DNA of 64,000 nt from contig OY970187.1 in the NCBI GenBank assembly GCA_963708165.1, forward strand, positions 248,001 through 312,000, written 5' to 3'. Each line of letters begins with the position of its first letter. Position 1 is the stretch's first letter. Origin of the DNA: Rubricoccus sp963708165. Its GTDB lineage: Bacteria > Bacteroidota > Rhodothermia > Rhodothermales > Rubricoccaceae. Both the position numbers and the translations under genes were made by a program. Under the pieces are notes generated by a model. That model was given only the letters and a program-made list of their open reading frames with translations. It searched no databases and was not told the origin of the DNA. This document shows positions 51,454 to 61,200 of this stretch, in pieces.

Positions 51454-53144
51454 TGCACACACGCCGCCTCCTTCCCCTGCTCGGATTCGCGGCCCTCTTC
51501 GCCTCTGGCGCTTGCGTCACTGGCGGATGCGCCTCGCCAGAGGCCGACGATCCCGTTGTGGCGGCGTACGGCGGTGTGGAGGTGCGACAGAGCGCGTTTG
51601 CGGACGAGTACCGGCGCTTCGCCAACGTCGCGCCGGTGCAGGATGGGCTGGAGGCGCGGCGCGAGTACGCGGTGCGAATGCTGGAGCGAGCGTGGATCGC
51701 GGCTGTAGCAGACTCTGCGGGGCTGGACGCACGGCCCGAGGTTGCGGCTCACGTCAAGCGGCAGCATGATTTCGCGATGCGCCAGGCGTTTCTCACCGAC
51801 TCGCTCGAAGCCAGAATCGCGGAGCCGACCGAGGCCGATGTGCGCGAGGCGTTCCGCCGCCAGAACTCACGACTGCGCGTACGTCAGGCGTTCGCGAACA
51901 CTGAAGCTGAAGCTCGTGCCCTCGCGGCACGGCTGGCCTCTGGCGAGAGCTTCGAAACCGTTGCCAGGACCAGCCTGGAAGCCGTGGGCATCGAGGGCGC
52001 CTCTGGCGAGATGGGCTGGGTGAGCTTCAACGACCTGGACGAAGGCCCGGAAAATGCTCTGTTCGCGCTGGAACGGGGCGGCGTGTCCGCGCCCGTGCAG
52101 TCGCTCCGCGGCTGGCACCTGTTTCAGGTGCTCGACCGCGAGGAAACGGTACGCCTGGACGCCTCGGCGTTTGGGTCGGCACGCGAGAGGCTGAGCGCCG
52201 AGCTTCGCCAGAGGCGCATCGACGAGGCCGGGGCGCGTTACCTCCAGCCCCTGTTGGAGTCGCATGAGTTGGCGGTCCGCTTGGAGCCACTGCGTCAACT
52301 CTGGCCGCAGATCGCGCCGTACGCGCCCGCCAACCCACAAGAGGGCGCTGCCGACGCGCGCCGCGTCCTTCCGGGCTTGGAGCCCGAGGCCATCACCCGC
52401 GCCACGCCCGTAGCTACCGTCGACGGGAGGCCATTCACCGTCGGCCAACTTCTGGACGCGCTGCCCGGCGTCCCCGCCGAACTGTGGAGCGCCGACCTCC
52501 GCAAGGCCGTCGAGGTGGCCGTACGCGACTCCATCCTGACCGCTCGCGCCCAGGCCTCTGGCGCCGACGCGCGGCCCGAGGTGCTCCGCGAAACCACGGC
52601 CGCCCGCAGCACCGCGCTCTACTACGCGGGCTTGAGCGCCGCGCTGGACACGCTTACCATCGACCGGCACGTCGGGCGTTTTTACAGCCTCTGGCGCCAG
52701 AGGCTGATTTCTCAGCGCGCGACGGACTACGCCGTGTGGACGTTCGAGACCGAGGCCGCGGCGCGCGACGCACTCCGCACGCCAGAGGCTCTCACGTTCG
52801 GTGCGGCCGAGACGCGCCGCGACGTAGCGGCACCCGGCGAGCCAGGACCGTTCGGCGTTCACTCCCTTCCCGTCTCGGCCTCTGGCGCCAGAGGCGTGAC
52901 CGGGCCGTTTGCGGACGGCCGCACCTGGGCCGTGGTGGAGGTGACCGGACGCGAGGACGCGCCCATCCCGTTTGCGCAGGCGCGCGCCGAAGTGCTCGAC
53001 GCCATGCGCGCCGAGCCGCGCTCGGTCGCCCACCGCTTATTGTTAGACCGCGGCTTCGACGCCGACGCTGCCACGCTGGACGACGGCGCCCTTCAGGCCG
53101 CCCTCCCGCTGTATTCCCGCTCCGATAGCTCCCCGCCCGCATGA
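51453..53144 (+). CDS. PpiC/SurA-like peptidylprolyl isomerase lipoprotein
   Basis: The 563-residue protein starts at an ATG overlapping the previous stop (TGATG). It has a lipoprotein signal with Cys21 (ASGAC). A parvulin-type domain spans about residues 130-240 (VRQAFANTEAEARALAARLASGESFETVAR and EMGWVSFNDLDEGPENALFALERGGVSAPV), and a second, more divergent one may lie in the C-terminal half (DYAVWTFETEAAARDAL). These foldases act in the periplasm on outer-membrane and secreted proteins. Its position after receptor, secreted protein and PorV-like genes suggests a dedicated chaperone. Confidence 0.85.
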   Translation: MHTRRLLPLLGFAALFASGACVTGGCASPEADDPVVAAYGGVEVRQSAFADEYRRFANVAPVQDGLEARREYAVRMLERAWIAAVADSAGLDARPEVAAHVKRQHDFAMRQAFLTDSLEARIAEPTEADVREAFRRQNSRLRVRQAFANTEAEARALAARLASGESFETVARTSLEAVGIEGASGEMGWVSFNDLDEGPENALFALERGGVSAPVQSLRGWHLFQVLDREETVRLDASAFGSARERLSAELRQRRIDEAGARYLQPLLESHELAVRLEPLRQLWPQIAPYAPANPQEGAADARRVLPGLEPEAITRATPVATVDGRPFTVGQLLDALPGVPAELWSADLRKAVEVAVRDSILTARAQASGADARPEVLRETTAARSTALYYAGLSAALDTLTIDRHVGRFYSLWRQRLISQRATDYAVWTFETEAAARDALRTPEALTFGAAETRRDVAAPGEPGPFGVHSLPVSASGARGVTGPFADGRTWAVVEVTGREDAPIPFAQARAEVLDAMRAEPRSVAHRLLLDRGFDADAATLDDGALQAALPLYSRSDSSPPA

Positions 53145-54343
53145 TTCGGCTCGCCCCGCTCTTCCTCCTGCTTCTCATGGCAGCCTCGTGCGACTCCAAC
53201 CCGGCAGGCCCTGAGCCTCCGGTCACGCCGCCAGTTGAGCCTCCCGTCGAGCCCCCGCCAGAGGCCATCGTCGAGCTTCGCGGCGTGTGGCTGACCAACG
53301 TCGACTCGGACGTGCTCCTATCACGCGAGGGCATTGCGGAGGCCATGCAGTTCCTGGCCGACCACAACTTCAACGTGGTCTACCCCGTCGTGCTCAACGC
53401 CGGGCGCACGCTCTACCCCAGCCCCACGATGGCGGCGGTGACAGGCGTGGAGATCGACGCGCGGTACGCCGGGCGCGATCCGCTGCAGGAACTCACCGAG
53501 GAAGCTGCGCGGCACAACATCGCAGTCATCCCGTGGTTCGAATACGGCTTTGCAGCTTCGTTTAGCCTCGACGGCGGTCCCATCCTGCAGGCGCGCCCGC
53601 ACTGGGCTGCGCGAGACCGGGACGGCAACCTGCTCGAAAAGAACGGATTCGAGTGGATGAACGCCTATCACCCCGAAGTCCAGCAGTTCATCCTGGACCT
53701 CGTGCTCGAAGTCGCCAACGGCTACGACATCGCGGGCATTCAAGGCGACGACCGCCTGCCCGCACAACCCTCCGAGGGCGGCTACTCTGAGTTCACGCAG
53801 AACCTCTACCGCTCCGAAAACGGAGGTGCCGATCCGCCCCGTGGCTGGCTCGACCCGGACTGGCTCCGCTGGCGCGCCGACAAGCTCAGCGACTTCGGCC
53901 AGCGCCTCTACGACGACGTGAAGGCCGTCGACCCGGACTACCAGGTTTCCTTCTCGCCCAGCATCTTCCCCTGGGGATACCGCAACTACCTCCAGGACTG
54001 GCCCACGTGGGTCGAGCGCGGCATCGCGGACCAAATCATCCCGCAGAACTACCGCTACGACATCGGCGCCTACAAAGCAACGCTGGACACGCAGCGCGCC
54101 GACGCGCTCGGTCTGCCCGAGGAGATCAACCAGCTCGTCTACCCCGGCATCCTCATGAACGTCGGCGGCTACGTGATCCCGTGGGACTACCTCCAAGAGG
54201 CTATGCAGTACAACCGCGACCAGGGCTACCGCGGCGAGGTGTTCTTCTTCTACGAGGGCCTGCGCAAAAACAACGACGCCCTCGCGGACTCTCTCTCCGC
54301 CACGTTCTACGCCGATCCGGCCGTGCCTCCGTTCCCGTTCTAG
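53141..54343 (+). CDS. glycoside hydrolase-like GHL10 (DUF187) lipoprotein
   Basis: The 400-residue protein has a lipoprotein signal with Cys17 (MAASC), then a Pro-rich linker (PEPPVTPPVEPPVEPPPEA). The TIM-barrel domain starts ELRGVWLTNVDSDVLLS, the family opening, with AVIPWFEYGF and GIQGDDRLP. The GHL10 family includes the E. coli DigH glucosaminidase that cuts denuded peptidoglycan, but many members act on other glycans. Its ATG overlaps the stop of the foldase gene (ATGA), so it is translationally coupled. It should be periplasmic or surface-exposed. Confidence 0.88.
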   Translation: MIRLAPLFLLLLMAASCDSNPAGPEPPVTPPVEPPVEPPPEAIVELRGVWLTNVDSDVLLSREGIAEAMQFLADHNFNVVYPVVLNAGRTLYPSPTMAAVTGVEIDARYAGRDPLQELTEEAARHNIAVIPWFEYGFAASFSLDGGPILQARPHWAARDRDGNLLEKNGFEWMNAYHPEVQQFILDLVLEVANGYDIAGIQGDDRLPAQPSEGGYSEFTQNLYRSENGGADPPRGWLDPDWLRWRADKLSDFGQRLYDDVKAVDPDYQVSFSPSIFPWGYRNYLQDWPTWVERGIADQIIPQNYRYDIGAYKATLDTQRADALGLPEEINQLVYPGILMNVGGYVIPWDYLQEAMQYNRDQGYRGEVFFFYEGLRKNNDALADSLSATFYADPAVPPFPF

Positions 54344-54373
54344 CGCCTCTGGCGGCAGCAGTGCCGCCGGAGA

Positions 54374-54391
54374 GCCTCTGGCGCCAGAGGC
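54374..54391. terminator. decamer dyad after the GHL10 gene
   Basis: A perfect GCCTCTGGCGCCAGAGGC palindrome lies 31 bp after the stop. Another lies at 54561-54578. No T-run. Confidence 0.4.
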
Positions 54392-54417
54392 CAACAGCTT
54401 CACTGCCACCAACGTGG

Positions 54418-54528
54418 TGTCACCGCGAGCGAAGCGCAGCGCGATCCTGCACACCCGAGCGCAGACTACCAGATCGCCACGTCGCGGAGCATGTCCTGAG
54501 CGCAACCGAACAGGCTCCTCGCGATGAC
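54418..54528. repeat. inverted-repeat element of the GTCAxxGCGAGCG type, copy 1
   Basis: The ends are inverted relatives (TGTCACCGCGAGCG and CTCGCGATGACA). An internal block CACCCGAGCGC then ACTACCAGATCGC is shared with copy 2 at 61322-61406. This type of intergenic repeat, with ends like GTCATTGCGAG, is widespread in bacteria. No ORF is inside. Confidence 0.6.
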
Positions 54529-54560
54529 AACACTCTGGAGCCCGCTGTAACGCCCCACAA

Positions 54561-54578
54561 GCCTCTGGCGCCAGAGGC
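54561..54578. repeat. decamer dyad before the symporter gene
   Basis: A perfect GCCTCTGGCGCCAGAGGC palindrome 26 bp upstream of the symporter start. Confidence 0.45.
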
Positions 54579-54604
54579 CGCCTTCCCTCCCGCAGGCCCC
54601 GCAT

Positions 54605-56422
54605 ATGCACGTTATCGACTACGCCATCATCGGCGTGTACATCGTCACCATGATGGGTATCGGCCTGTGGGCGCAGCGGAAGGCGTCGGGCAGCATCGAC
54701 GGGTTTTTCCTGGGCAACAACCAGATGCCGTGGTGGGCGCTCGGCGCCAGCGGCATGGCCTCCAACCTCGATGTCTCGGGCACGATGGTGATCGCGGCGC
54801 TGGTTTACGCGCTGGGCATGGACGGCTTCTTTATCGAGATCCGCGGCGGCGTGGTGCTCGTGATGGCGTTTTTTATGGTGTTCATGGGCAAGTGGAACCG
54901 CCGCGCGAACGTGATGACGACCGCCGAGTGGATGGAATTCAGGTTTGGCTCGGGGCGCCAGGGCCAGGCGGCGCGGGTGCTGGCAGCAGTCGCCAACCTG
55001 GTGTTTGCGGTCTGGGTGGTGACCTACTTCGCGGCGGGCGCGGGCATCTTCCTGGGCACCATCTTGGGCATCAGCCCCAACCTCGCGACGATCATCATGG
55101 TGGGCCTGGCCTCGGTCTACACCATCACGAGCGGACTCTACGGCGTCGTCTACACCGACGTGTTCCAGGGCGTGCTGATCGGCGGGGTCATCATCTACGT
55201 CGTCGCGATGGTGATGGGGACGTACGACATCCCGGCCGCGTTTGAGGTCTCCGTTCCTCTGGGCGATGGCGCGTTTCAGACCATCGCGACGACACGCGAG
55301 GCCTGGACGGACTTTATCCCCTCGTGGACGCTGGACCTGCCCGGCTCGTACAGCCAGTACAACATGCTGGGGCTCGTGGTCGTGTTCTACCTGTTCCGCT
55401 CCACGATCGACGGGATGAGCGCGCCGGGCGGCTACATCATTCAGCGGTTCTACGCCGCCAAAGACGAGCGCGAGGCTGGGTTGCTGAGCCTGTTCTGGAT
55501 CTTGCTTCTGGCGTTTCGCTGGCCCTTTATCGCGGCTATCGCCATCATGGGCATTTCCATCGGCGCCGAAGGCGGCAACGTGATCGCCAACCCTGAGGAA
55601 GTGCTGCCGGTCGTTTTGATGGAGCTGTTTCCAGTCGGCCTGAAGGGTTTGATGGTGGCGGGGCTGATCGCGGCGGCGATGAGCACGTTCGACTCCGTGG
55701 TCAACGCGGGCGCCGCGTATTGGGTGAAAGACCTTTACCAGCGGTTTATCAACCCCGAGGCGACCGAGTCCAAGCTGATCGCGCACAGCCGGGCGGCGTC
55801 GGCGGCCATCGTCGTGTTTGGAACGGCATTCGTGTTCCTGTTCGAGAGCCTTAACGATCTCTGGGGCTGGCTCACGCTGGGCCTGGGCGTGGGACTCATC
55901 GTGCCGCAGTTTTTGCGCTGGTACTGGTGGCGCTTCAACGGCTACGGCTACGCCGGTGGCACGGCAGCGGGCATGGTGATCGCGATTGGGCAGCGCTTGA
56001 TCTTCCCCGATCTCCCAGAGCTCCAGACGTTTTTCCTAGCCTTCGGAGGCACGCTCGTCGCCTGCATCGGCTTCACACTCGCGACCGAACCCACCGACGA
56101 CCGTGTGCTCCGCGACTTCGTCTCGCGCACCCGCCCGTTCGGCCTCTGGCGCCGCGTCCGCAAGACGCTCAGCCCGGCGCTCCAGGCCGACATCCGCACC
56201 GAAACACGCCGCGACATCGCGGCGATCTGCATCGCCATGCCGTGGCAGCTCGTGCTGTTCCTCACGCCCATGGCGGTGGTAACCAAGCGCTGGGACCAGT
56301 TTGCGGTGCTCCTCGCGATGCTCCTAGTGCTCTCGGTTGCGCTGTACTTCATCTGGTACCGCAACCTTCGCACCGAGCCGTTTTCGTCCGAGCCCGCGCC
56401 TCTGGCGCCAGAGGCTCCGTAG
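54605..56422 (+). CDS. sodium:solute symporter (SSS family)
   Basis: The 605-residue inner-membrane protein starts DYAIIGVYIVTMMGIGLWAQRK, with the SSS N-terminus and FFLGNNQMPWWALGASGMASNLDVSGTMVIAAL (TM1-TM2). The family signature GLIAAAMSTFDSVVNAGAAYWVKDLYQRF lies in mid-protein. There are about 14 hydrophobic segments, and the last two follow a charged cytoplasmic loop. Members take up sugars, sialic acids and other organic solutes with Na+. The location beside an alpha-mannosidase and an AGE epimerase suggests a sugar substrate. The C-terminal tail is coded by a decamer dyad (PAPLAPEAP). Confidence 0.93.
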   Translation: MHVIDYAIIGVYIVTMMGIGLWAQRKASGSIDGFFLGNNQMPWWALGASGMASNLDVSGTMVIAALVYALGMDGFFIEIRGGVVLVMAFFMVFMGKWNRRANVMTTAEWMEFRFGSGRQGQAARVLAAVANLVFAVWVVTYFAAGAGIFLGTILGISPNLATIIMVGLASVYTITSGLYGVVYTDVFQGVLIGGVIIYVVAMVMGTYDIPAAFEVSVPLGDGAFQTIATTREAWTDFIPSWTLDLPGSYSQYNMLGLVVVFYLFRSTIDGMSAPGGYIIQRFYAAKDEREAGLLSLFWILLLAFRWPFIAAIAIMGISIGAEGGNVIANPEEVLPVVLMELFPVGLKGLMVAGLIAAAMSTFDSVVNAGAAYWVKDLYQRFINPEATESKLIAHSRAASAAIVVFGTAFVFLFESLNDLWGWLTLGLGVGLIVPQFLRWYWWRFNGYGYAGGTAAGMVIAIGQRLIFPDLPELQTFFLAFGGTLVACIGFTLATEPTDDRVLRDFVSRTRPFGLWRRVRKTLSPALQADIRTETRRDIAAICIAMPWQLVLFLTPMAVVTKRWDQFAVLLAMLLVLSVALYFIWYRNLRTEPFSSEPAPLAPEAP

Positions 56423-56424
56423 GG

Positions 56425-56514
56425 CAAAGGGGGACGTGGGAAGGGGCAAGCATGCCGCGAGGACGGCATCGCGTTCTGCCCATCCCTCTTCCCCACTCCC
56501 TCTTCCCTCCCACC
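56425..56514. repeat. inverted purine/pyrimidine repeat before the FAD oxidoreductase gene
   Basis: A G-rich left part (GGGGGACGTGGGAAGGGG) and a C-rich right part (TCCCTCTTCCCCACTCCCTC) with approximate 7-bp periodicity flank a short palindromic centre (GCATGCCGCGAGGACGGCATCGC). It ends next to the ATG at 56516 and resembles the heptamer arrays. Confidence 0.5.
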
Positions 56515-56515
56515 C

Positions 56516-58282
56516 ATGAACCGACGCCACTTCCTCTCCCGCACCGCCGCCTCTGGCGCCGCACTCGCGGTCGTCCCCGCCACCACGTTCGGGCAATGGT
56601 GGACCGGCACGCGCACGCCAGAGGCCGACGTTCTGATCTACGGCGGCGGTGCAGGCGGCTTCTGCGCCGCGGTGCAGGCGGCCCGTATGGGCGCAACGGT
56701 CACGATGATCGAGCCCAGCCCGTGGATCGGCGGGATGCTGACGGCGGCGGGCGTGAGCGCGCTGGACGGCAACAAGTACGGCGCGGGCGGCGGCATCGTC
56801 CACGAGTTTCGCGAAAAGCTGGCCGCCCACTACGGCGGCTACGACAACCTCTTCACGGGCTGGATCAGCCTGTACAACTACGAGCCGCACATCGGGCTGC
56901 GCTTCCTGGAGGAGATCGCGGCGCCGCTCGTAGAGAGCGGCAACCTGACCATCTACCGCGATACGGAAGTGGACGCGGTAGAGCGCGAGGGCGAGATGCG
57001 CGTCTGCCGCGTCCGCACAGCCTCTGGCGAGACGGGGCGCTACGCCGGGTCGGTGTTCGTGGCCGCAGACGAGTACGGCGACGGCGTCGCGATGATGGGG
57101 TTGCAGTACCGGCTGGGGCGCGAGGCGCAGTCTGAAACGGGCGAGGCCTCGGCGCCGCCAGAGGCGGACCTGCGCATCCAAGACTTTACGTACTGCGCCA
57201 CGCTTGCGCGCGTACCCGGCTCGCCGGCGCCCACGCTCTCCGCCGTGGAGCGACAGTACCAACGCGATTGGTTCGAGTGCAGCACGACCGAGGACTGCTC
57301 CACGCCCGATCCAGAGCTGCTCAACCACGGCCTCAACGACTGGGAGAGCTTTATCACCTACGCGGCGCTGCCGGGCGACAAGGTGCTGCTCAACTGGCCG
57401 CACCACTCCAACGACTTTCCGGCGCCCGTCGCGTTGTACGAGGACCGCTTCTACCGCGCGCAGCACCTGGCGGCAGCGAAGCTGCACACGCTGCAGTTCA
57501 TCCGCTACATGCAGACCACGCTCGGCCACCCCGAGTGGCAGATCGCGACCGGCGAGTACCCGACCGCGGACAACCTCCCGCCGATCCCCTACCTCCGCGA
57601 GGCCCGGCGGTTGGTCAACGATCACGTGATGACGACCGCCGAGGTGGTCGCGCAGAACGGCAACCCGCGTGCGCCCTTTCAGCCGCGCTCCATCGCCGTA
57701 GCGGACTACTTCCTAGACCACCACCACGCCGAGCACCACCTGCCGCCAGACCGCCGCCTGTTCGAGAACTTCCCCAAGGCCGCACCCTACCAGATTCCGG
57801 CCGACGTGCTGTTCCCCGTTGAGGACGACCGGACTCTGGTGGGCGAAAAGAGCATCGCTGTCACGCACATCGTCAACGGTAGCACTCGCTTACAGCCGCC
57901 GGTGATGCTCATGGGCCAAGCCATCGGCGCATTTGCGGCGCTGGCGGTGCAGAAGAACCGCGCACCGTCCATCGGCGACACGCCCGCCGTGCAAGAGGCA
58001 CTTATCGCCTCTGGCGCCCCGATCTACATCGCGTACGACATCGCGCCAGAGGACGAGTTCTTTGCGCCTGTCCAGCGCTTGGCGCGAGCGGGAGTACTGG
58101 GCGCCGAGGACCCGACGGAGATGGAGCCCGAGGCGTCTCTGGATGCGGATGTCGCCGCCCGCTGGCGCCGCCGCGCCGAGGACTCCGGGCTCGTGCCGCC
58201 GCCGCTGCCCGCGCCGTCCGCGAACGCCACGCGCGGCGACTACCTCAAGGCCCTCGCCGCTGACCTCCTCCCCGAGCCGTGA
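56516..58282 (+). CDS. FAD-dependent oxidoreductase with Tat signal
   Basis: The 588-residue protein has a twin-arginine signal (MNRRHFLSRTAASGAALAVVPATTFG) and then a FAD_oxidored (PF12831-like) fold. This opens with VLIYGGGAGGFCAAVQAARMGATVTMIE, then GGMLTAAGVSALDGNKYGAGGG and a late FAD motif (GQAIGAFAALAVQKNR). Such proteins are often found in sugar-use loci of this phylum and may oxidise sugars or polyols in the periplasm; the substrate is unknown. The next gene starts inside its stop codon (GTGA). Confidence 0.87.
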   Translation: MNRRHFLSRTAASGAALAVVPATTFGQWWTGTRTPEADVLIYGGGAGGFCAAVQAARMGATVTMIEPSPWIGGMLTAAGVSALDGNKYGAGGGIVHEFREKLAAHYGGYDNLFTGWISLYNYEPHIGLRFLEEIAAPLVESGNLTIYRDTEVDAVEREGEMRVCRVRTASGETGRYAGSVFVAADEYGDGVAMMGLQYRLGREAQSETGEASAPPEADLRIQDFTYCATLARVPGSPAPTLSAVERQYQRDWFECSTTEDCSTPDPELLNHGLNDWESFITYAALPGDKVLLNWPHHSNDFPAPVALYEDRFYRAQHLAAAKLHTLQFIRYMQTTLGHPEWQIATGEYPTADNLPPIPYLREARRLVNDHVMTTAEVVAQNGNPRAPFQPRSIAVADYFLDHHHAEHHLPPDRRLFENFPKAAPYQIPADVLFPVEDDRTLVGEKSIAVTHIVNGSTRLQPPVMLMGQAIGAFAALAVQKNRAPSIGDTPAVQEALIASGAPIYIAYDIAPEDEFFAPVQRLARAGVLGAEDPTEMEPEASLDADVAARWRRRAEDSGLVPPPLPAPSANATRGDYLKALAADLLPEP

Positions 58283-61200
58283 ACCACGCCTCTGGCGCCG
58301 ACGAGGCCGCCGCCATACCTCTCGCCTCTGGCGTCGCACTCTCGCCAGAGGCTGCACGACCGGAGACGCCCCCGCCAGAGGCCAGCCGCCACGGCTTTGT
58401 CGTCTCGCACACGCACTGGGACCGCGCGTGGTACCTGCCGTTCGAGCGCTTCCGGCTGCGCATGGTCCGGCTGGTAGACCGCGTGCTGGAGGTGCTGGAA
58501 AGCGACCCCGAGTACCGCGCGTTCACACTGGACGGCCAGGCCGTGCTGCTGGACGACTACCTCGCGATCCGACCCGAGCGCGAGGACCGCTTGCGCCTCG
58601 CGATTACGTCGGGGCGGCTCGTCGTCGGCCCGTGGTACACGCTGCCCGACCTGTTTCTGGTCTCCGGCGAGAGCGTGATCCGCAACCTGCAGATGGGCCT
58701 CGCGACGTGCGAGCGGTTCGGAGGCGCACTCCGCGAGGGGTACCTCCCAGACCCGTTCGGCCACACGGCGCAGATGCCCCAGGTGCTTCGCGGCTTCGGC
58801 ATCGACTCCTACGTGTTCATGCGCGGGCTGGACGCCGAGACGAAGCGCACCCACGGCGCCATCTTCGACTGGGCCGCACCGGACGGCTCGACCGTCCTCG
58901 CAGTCTACCAGCGCGATGGGTACTTCCCCGCCGCATCGCTGGGGCACCCGAGTGTTTACGGCCGCTTCGACGGCCACACGCCCACCGCGGCGCTCGCGCG
59001 CCAGAGGCTGACCGAGGGTGCGGACGCCCAGGCAGCCCTTCAGGACGCACGGACGTTGCTGCTCTCCAACGGCTTCGACCATATGCCGGAGCAGCCCGAG
59101 TTGCCGCGCCTCCTGCGCGAGGCCGCGCCCGAGAACCTCGCCCTCACGCACGGCACGCTGGGAGACTTCCTGGATGCCCTCCGCGCCGAGACTGCCGACG
59201 GCAGCACCGGCGGCTCCGTCTCGAACTCCGCCTCTGGCGAGAACCCAACCTCTAGCGATCCAGCCTCTGGCGCACGCACGCCCCGCCAGATGCATTCTGG
59301 CGACCTGCTCGGTAACGCCGACCACCCGGTTCTGCGCTCTGTCAACTCGACACGTCTGTACCTCAAGCAGCACAACCACGCCGCGCAGAGCGCGCTCGTG
59401 CGCTGGGCCGAGCCGCTGAGCGCGATGCTGGAAGCCACAGGCCTGGGCCAGCCTGCGCGCCCGTTCCTGCAGCATGCGTGGCGCGAACTGCTCAAAAACC
59501 ACCCGCACGATGACATCTGCGGATGCTCCGTCGACCCGGTCCACGAGGACGACGAGGCGCGCTTTCGCGCCGTGCTGCATGTCGCCGAAGAACTGGTGCA
59601 AGAGCACACCGAAACGCTCGTGCTCGACGGCTTCGCGCCGCCCGCGCGCACCGGCAAAGCCCTTGCCTCTGGCGCCGCGAGCGACGAAGTCCACGACCTG
59701 CGCCCCAACGGTCCGCTGCCGACCGGCACGGACGTGATCGTGTACAACCGCGTTCCTCGCGCGCAGACCGTGGAGGTGGAAGCCGAGATCCTGTTTCCCA
59801 ACCCCGAGGGTGAGTTCGGCCCGCCGGTCAACCCGTTGCCTCTGGCGGCGGTCGACGCCAGAGGCCGCGACGTGCCTCTTACGGTGCTGAGCACCGAAGC
59901 GCCGGTTCTGCGCAGCCGCTACCTCGAAGGCACCTGGGGCCGCCGCTACCGCTTGCGCCTGCGCGCCGAGCTTCCCCCGCTGGGCTACGCGCTCATCCAC
60001 GTCTTCCAAGACGCCGGCGCCAAGCCTGTCCCGCTGCCTCCGCCCGCAACCGCGCGCCTCCGTGCCGCCTCTGGCGCGGTGCCCGCACCCAGCACAGCAT
60101 CGGACTCTAGCGCCAGAGGCCAGAACCAGCCCGCCAGAGCCCCCAGCCTTGTCACAAATCTCGCGACGCTTGCCCCTCTCGTCGCCTTCGAGTACCAAAT
60201 GGACGCGGGCGACACCTATTCCTTTGGTCCCGTCCCCGTGGCAGGCCTGTGGCGGGCCGAGTGCGTCCACGCCGAGCCGCACCGCGACGGCTCGTTCGCG
60301 CTCCGCCACCGCCTGGAAGTTCCCGCCGGCTACGACCGCAGCGGAGGCCGCCCCGAGCCTGAGACCGTCACGCTCGACATTCGCACGACCGTCCGACTCC
60401 ACCCCGACGGCACCGCGGCGCTCTCCATCGCCTACGCCAACACCGCACGCGACGGCCGCCTCCGCCTCGTCGTGCCCACCGCAACCGACGCCTCTAGCGT
60501 CATGGCCGACGCCATGTTTCGCCTCGCTCGCCGTGAGCACCTCGCGCACCCGCGCACGCCAGAGGCCGCGCCGGATCGCTGGAAAGGCTATCCGGGAGAA
60601 CTCGACTACCTCACACACCACCAGGGCGACTTTTCCCTCGCCGAGGGCGAGCGCTACGTCACGTTTGTCGCCGCCAGAGGCCTGCCCGAGGTCGAGATCC
60701 TGCGGCGCAAGAACGCGCAGGAGCAGAATGAGACGTTTCTCGCCGTCACGCTCCACCGCGCCGTTGGCTGGCTATCGGTCGCCGGAGGTCGCGTGCGCCG
60801 TTGCCAGGCCGGCCCGCAGGTCCCAACGCCCGGCGCGCAGTGCCTCCGTCCGATTCGCGCCGAGATCGGCGTCGGCGTCGCCGCCGACCGCTGGGAGGCT
60901 GTGCGCCGCGCCGAAGCGTTCGCCCACCCGCCGGTCGTGCGCGAGGTGCCCGCGCTGCCCTTCGCCTCTGGCGCGGCCGAGTACCGCGGCACGCGCATGC
61001 GCAGCGCTAGAGGCCTGGAGCTCAGCGGCGAGGCCGTACGCCTGAGCGCCTTCGCACCGCATCCGACCGAGCATGGGATTGCCGTCGCACGCGTCGTCAA
61101 CCTTTCGGATCAGCCCGTCACCGCCACGCTCACTCCCGGCTGGCTTTTGGCGGAGGCCCGCCGCACCGATCTGGAAGAGCAGTGGGAGCACGGCGAGGCG

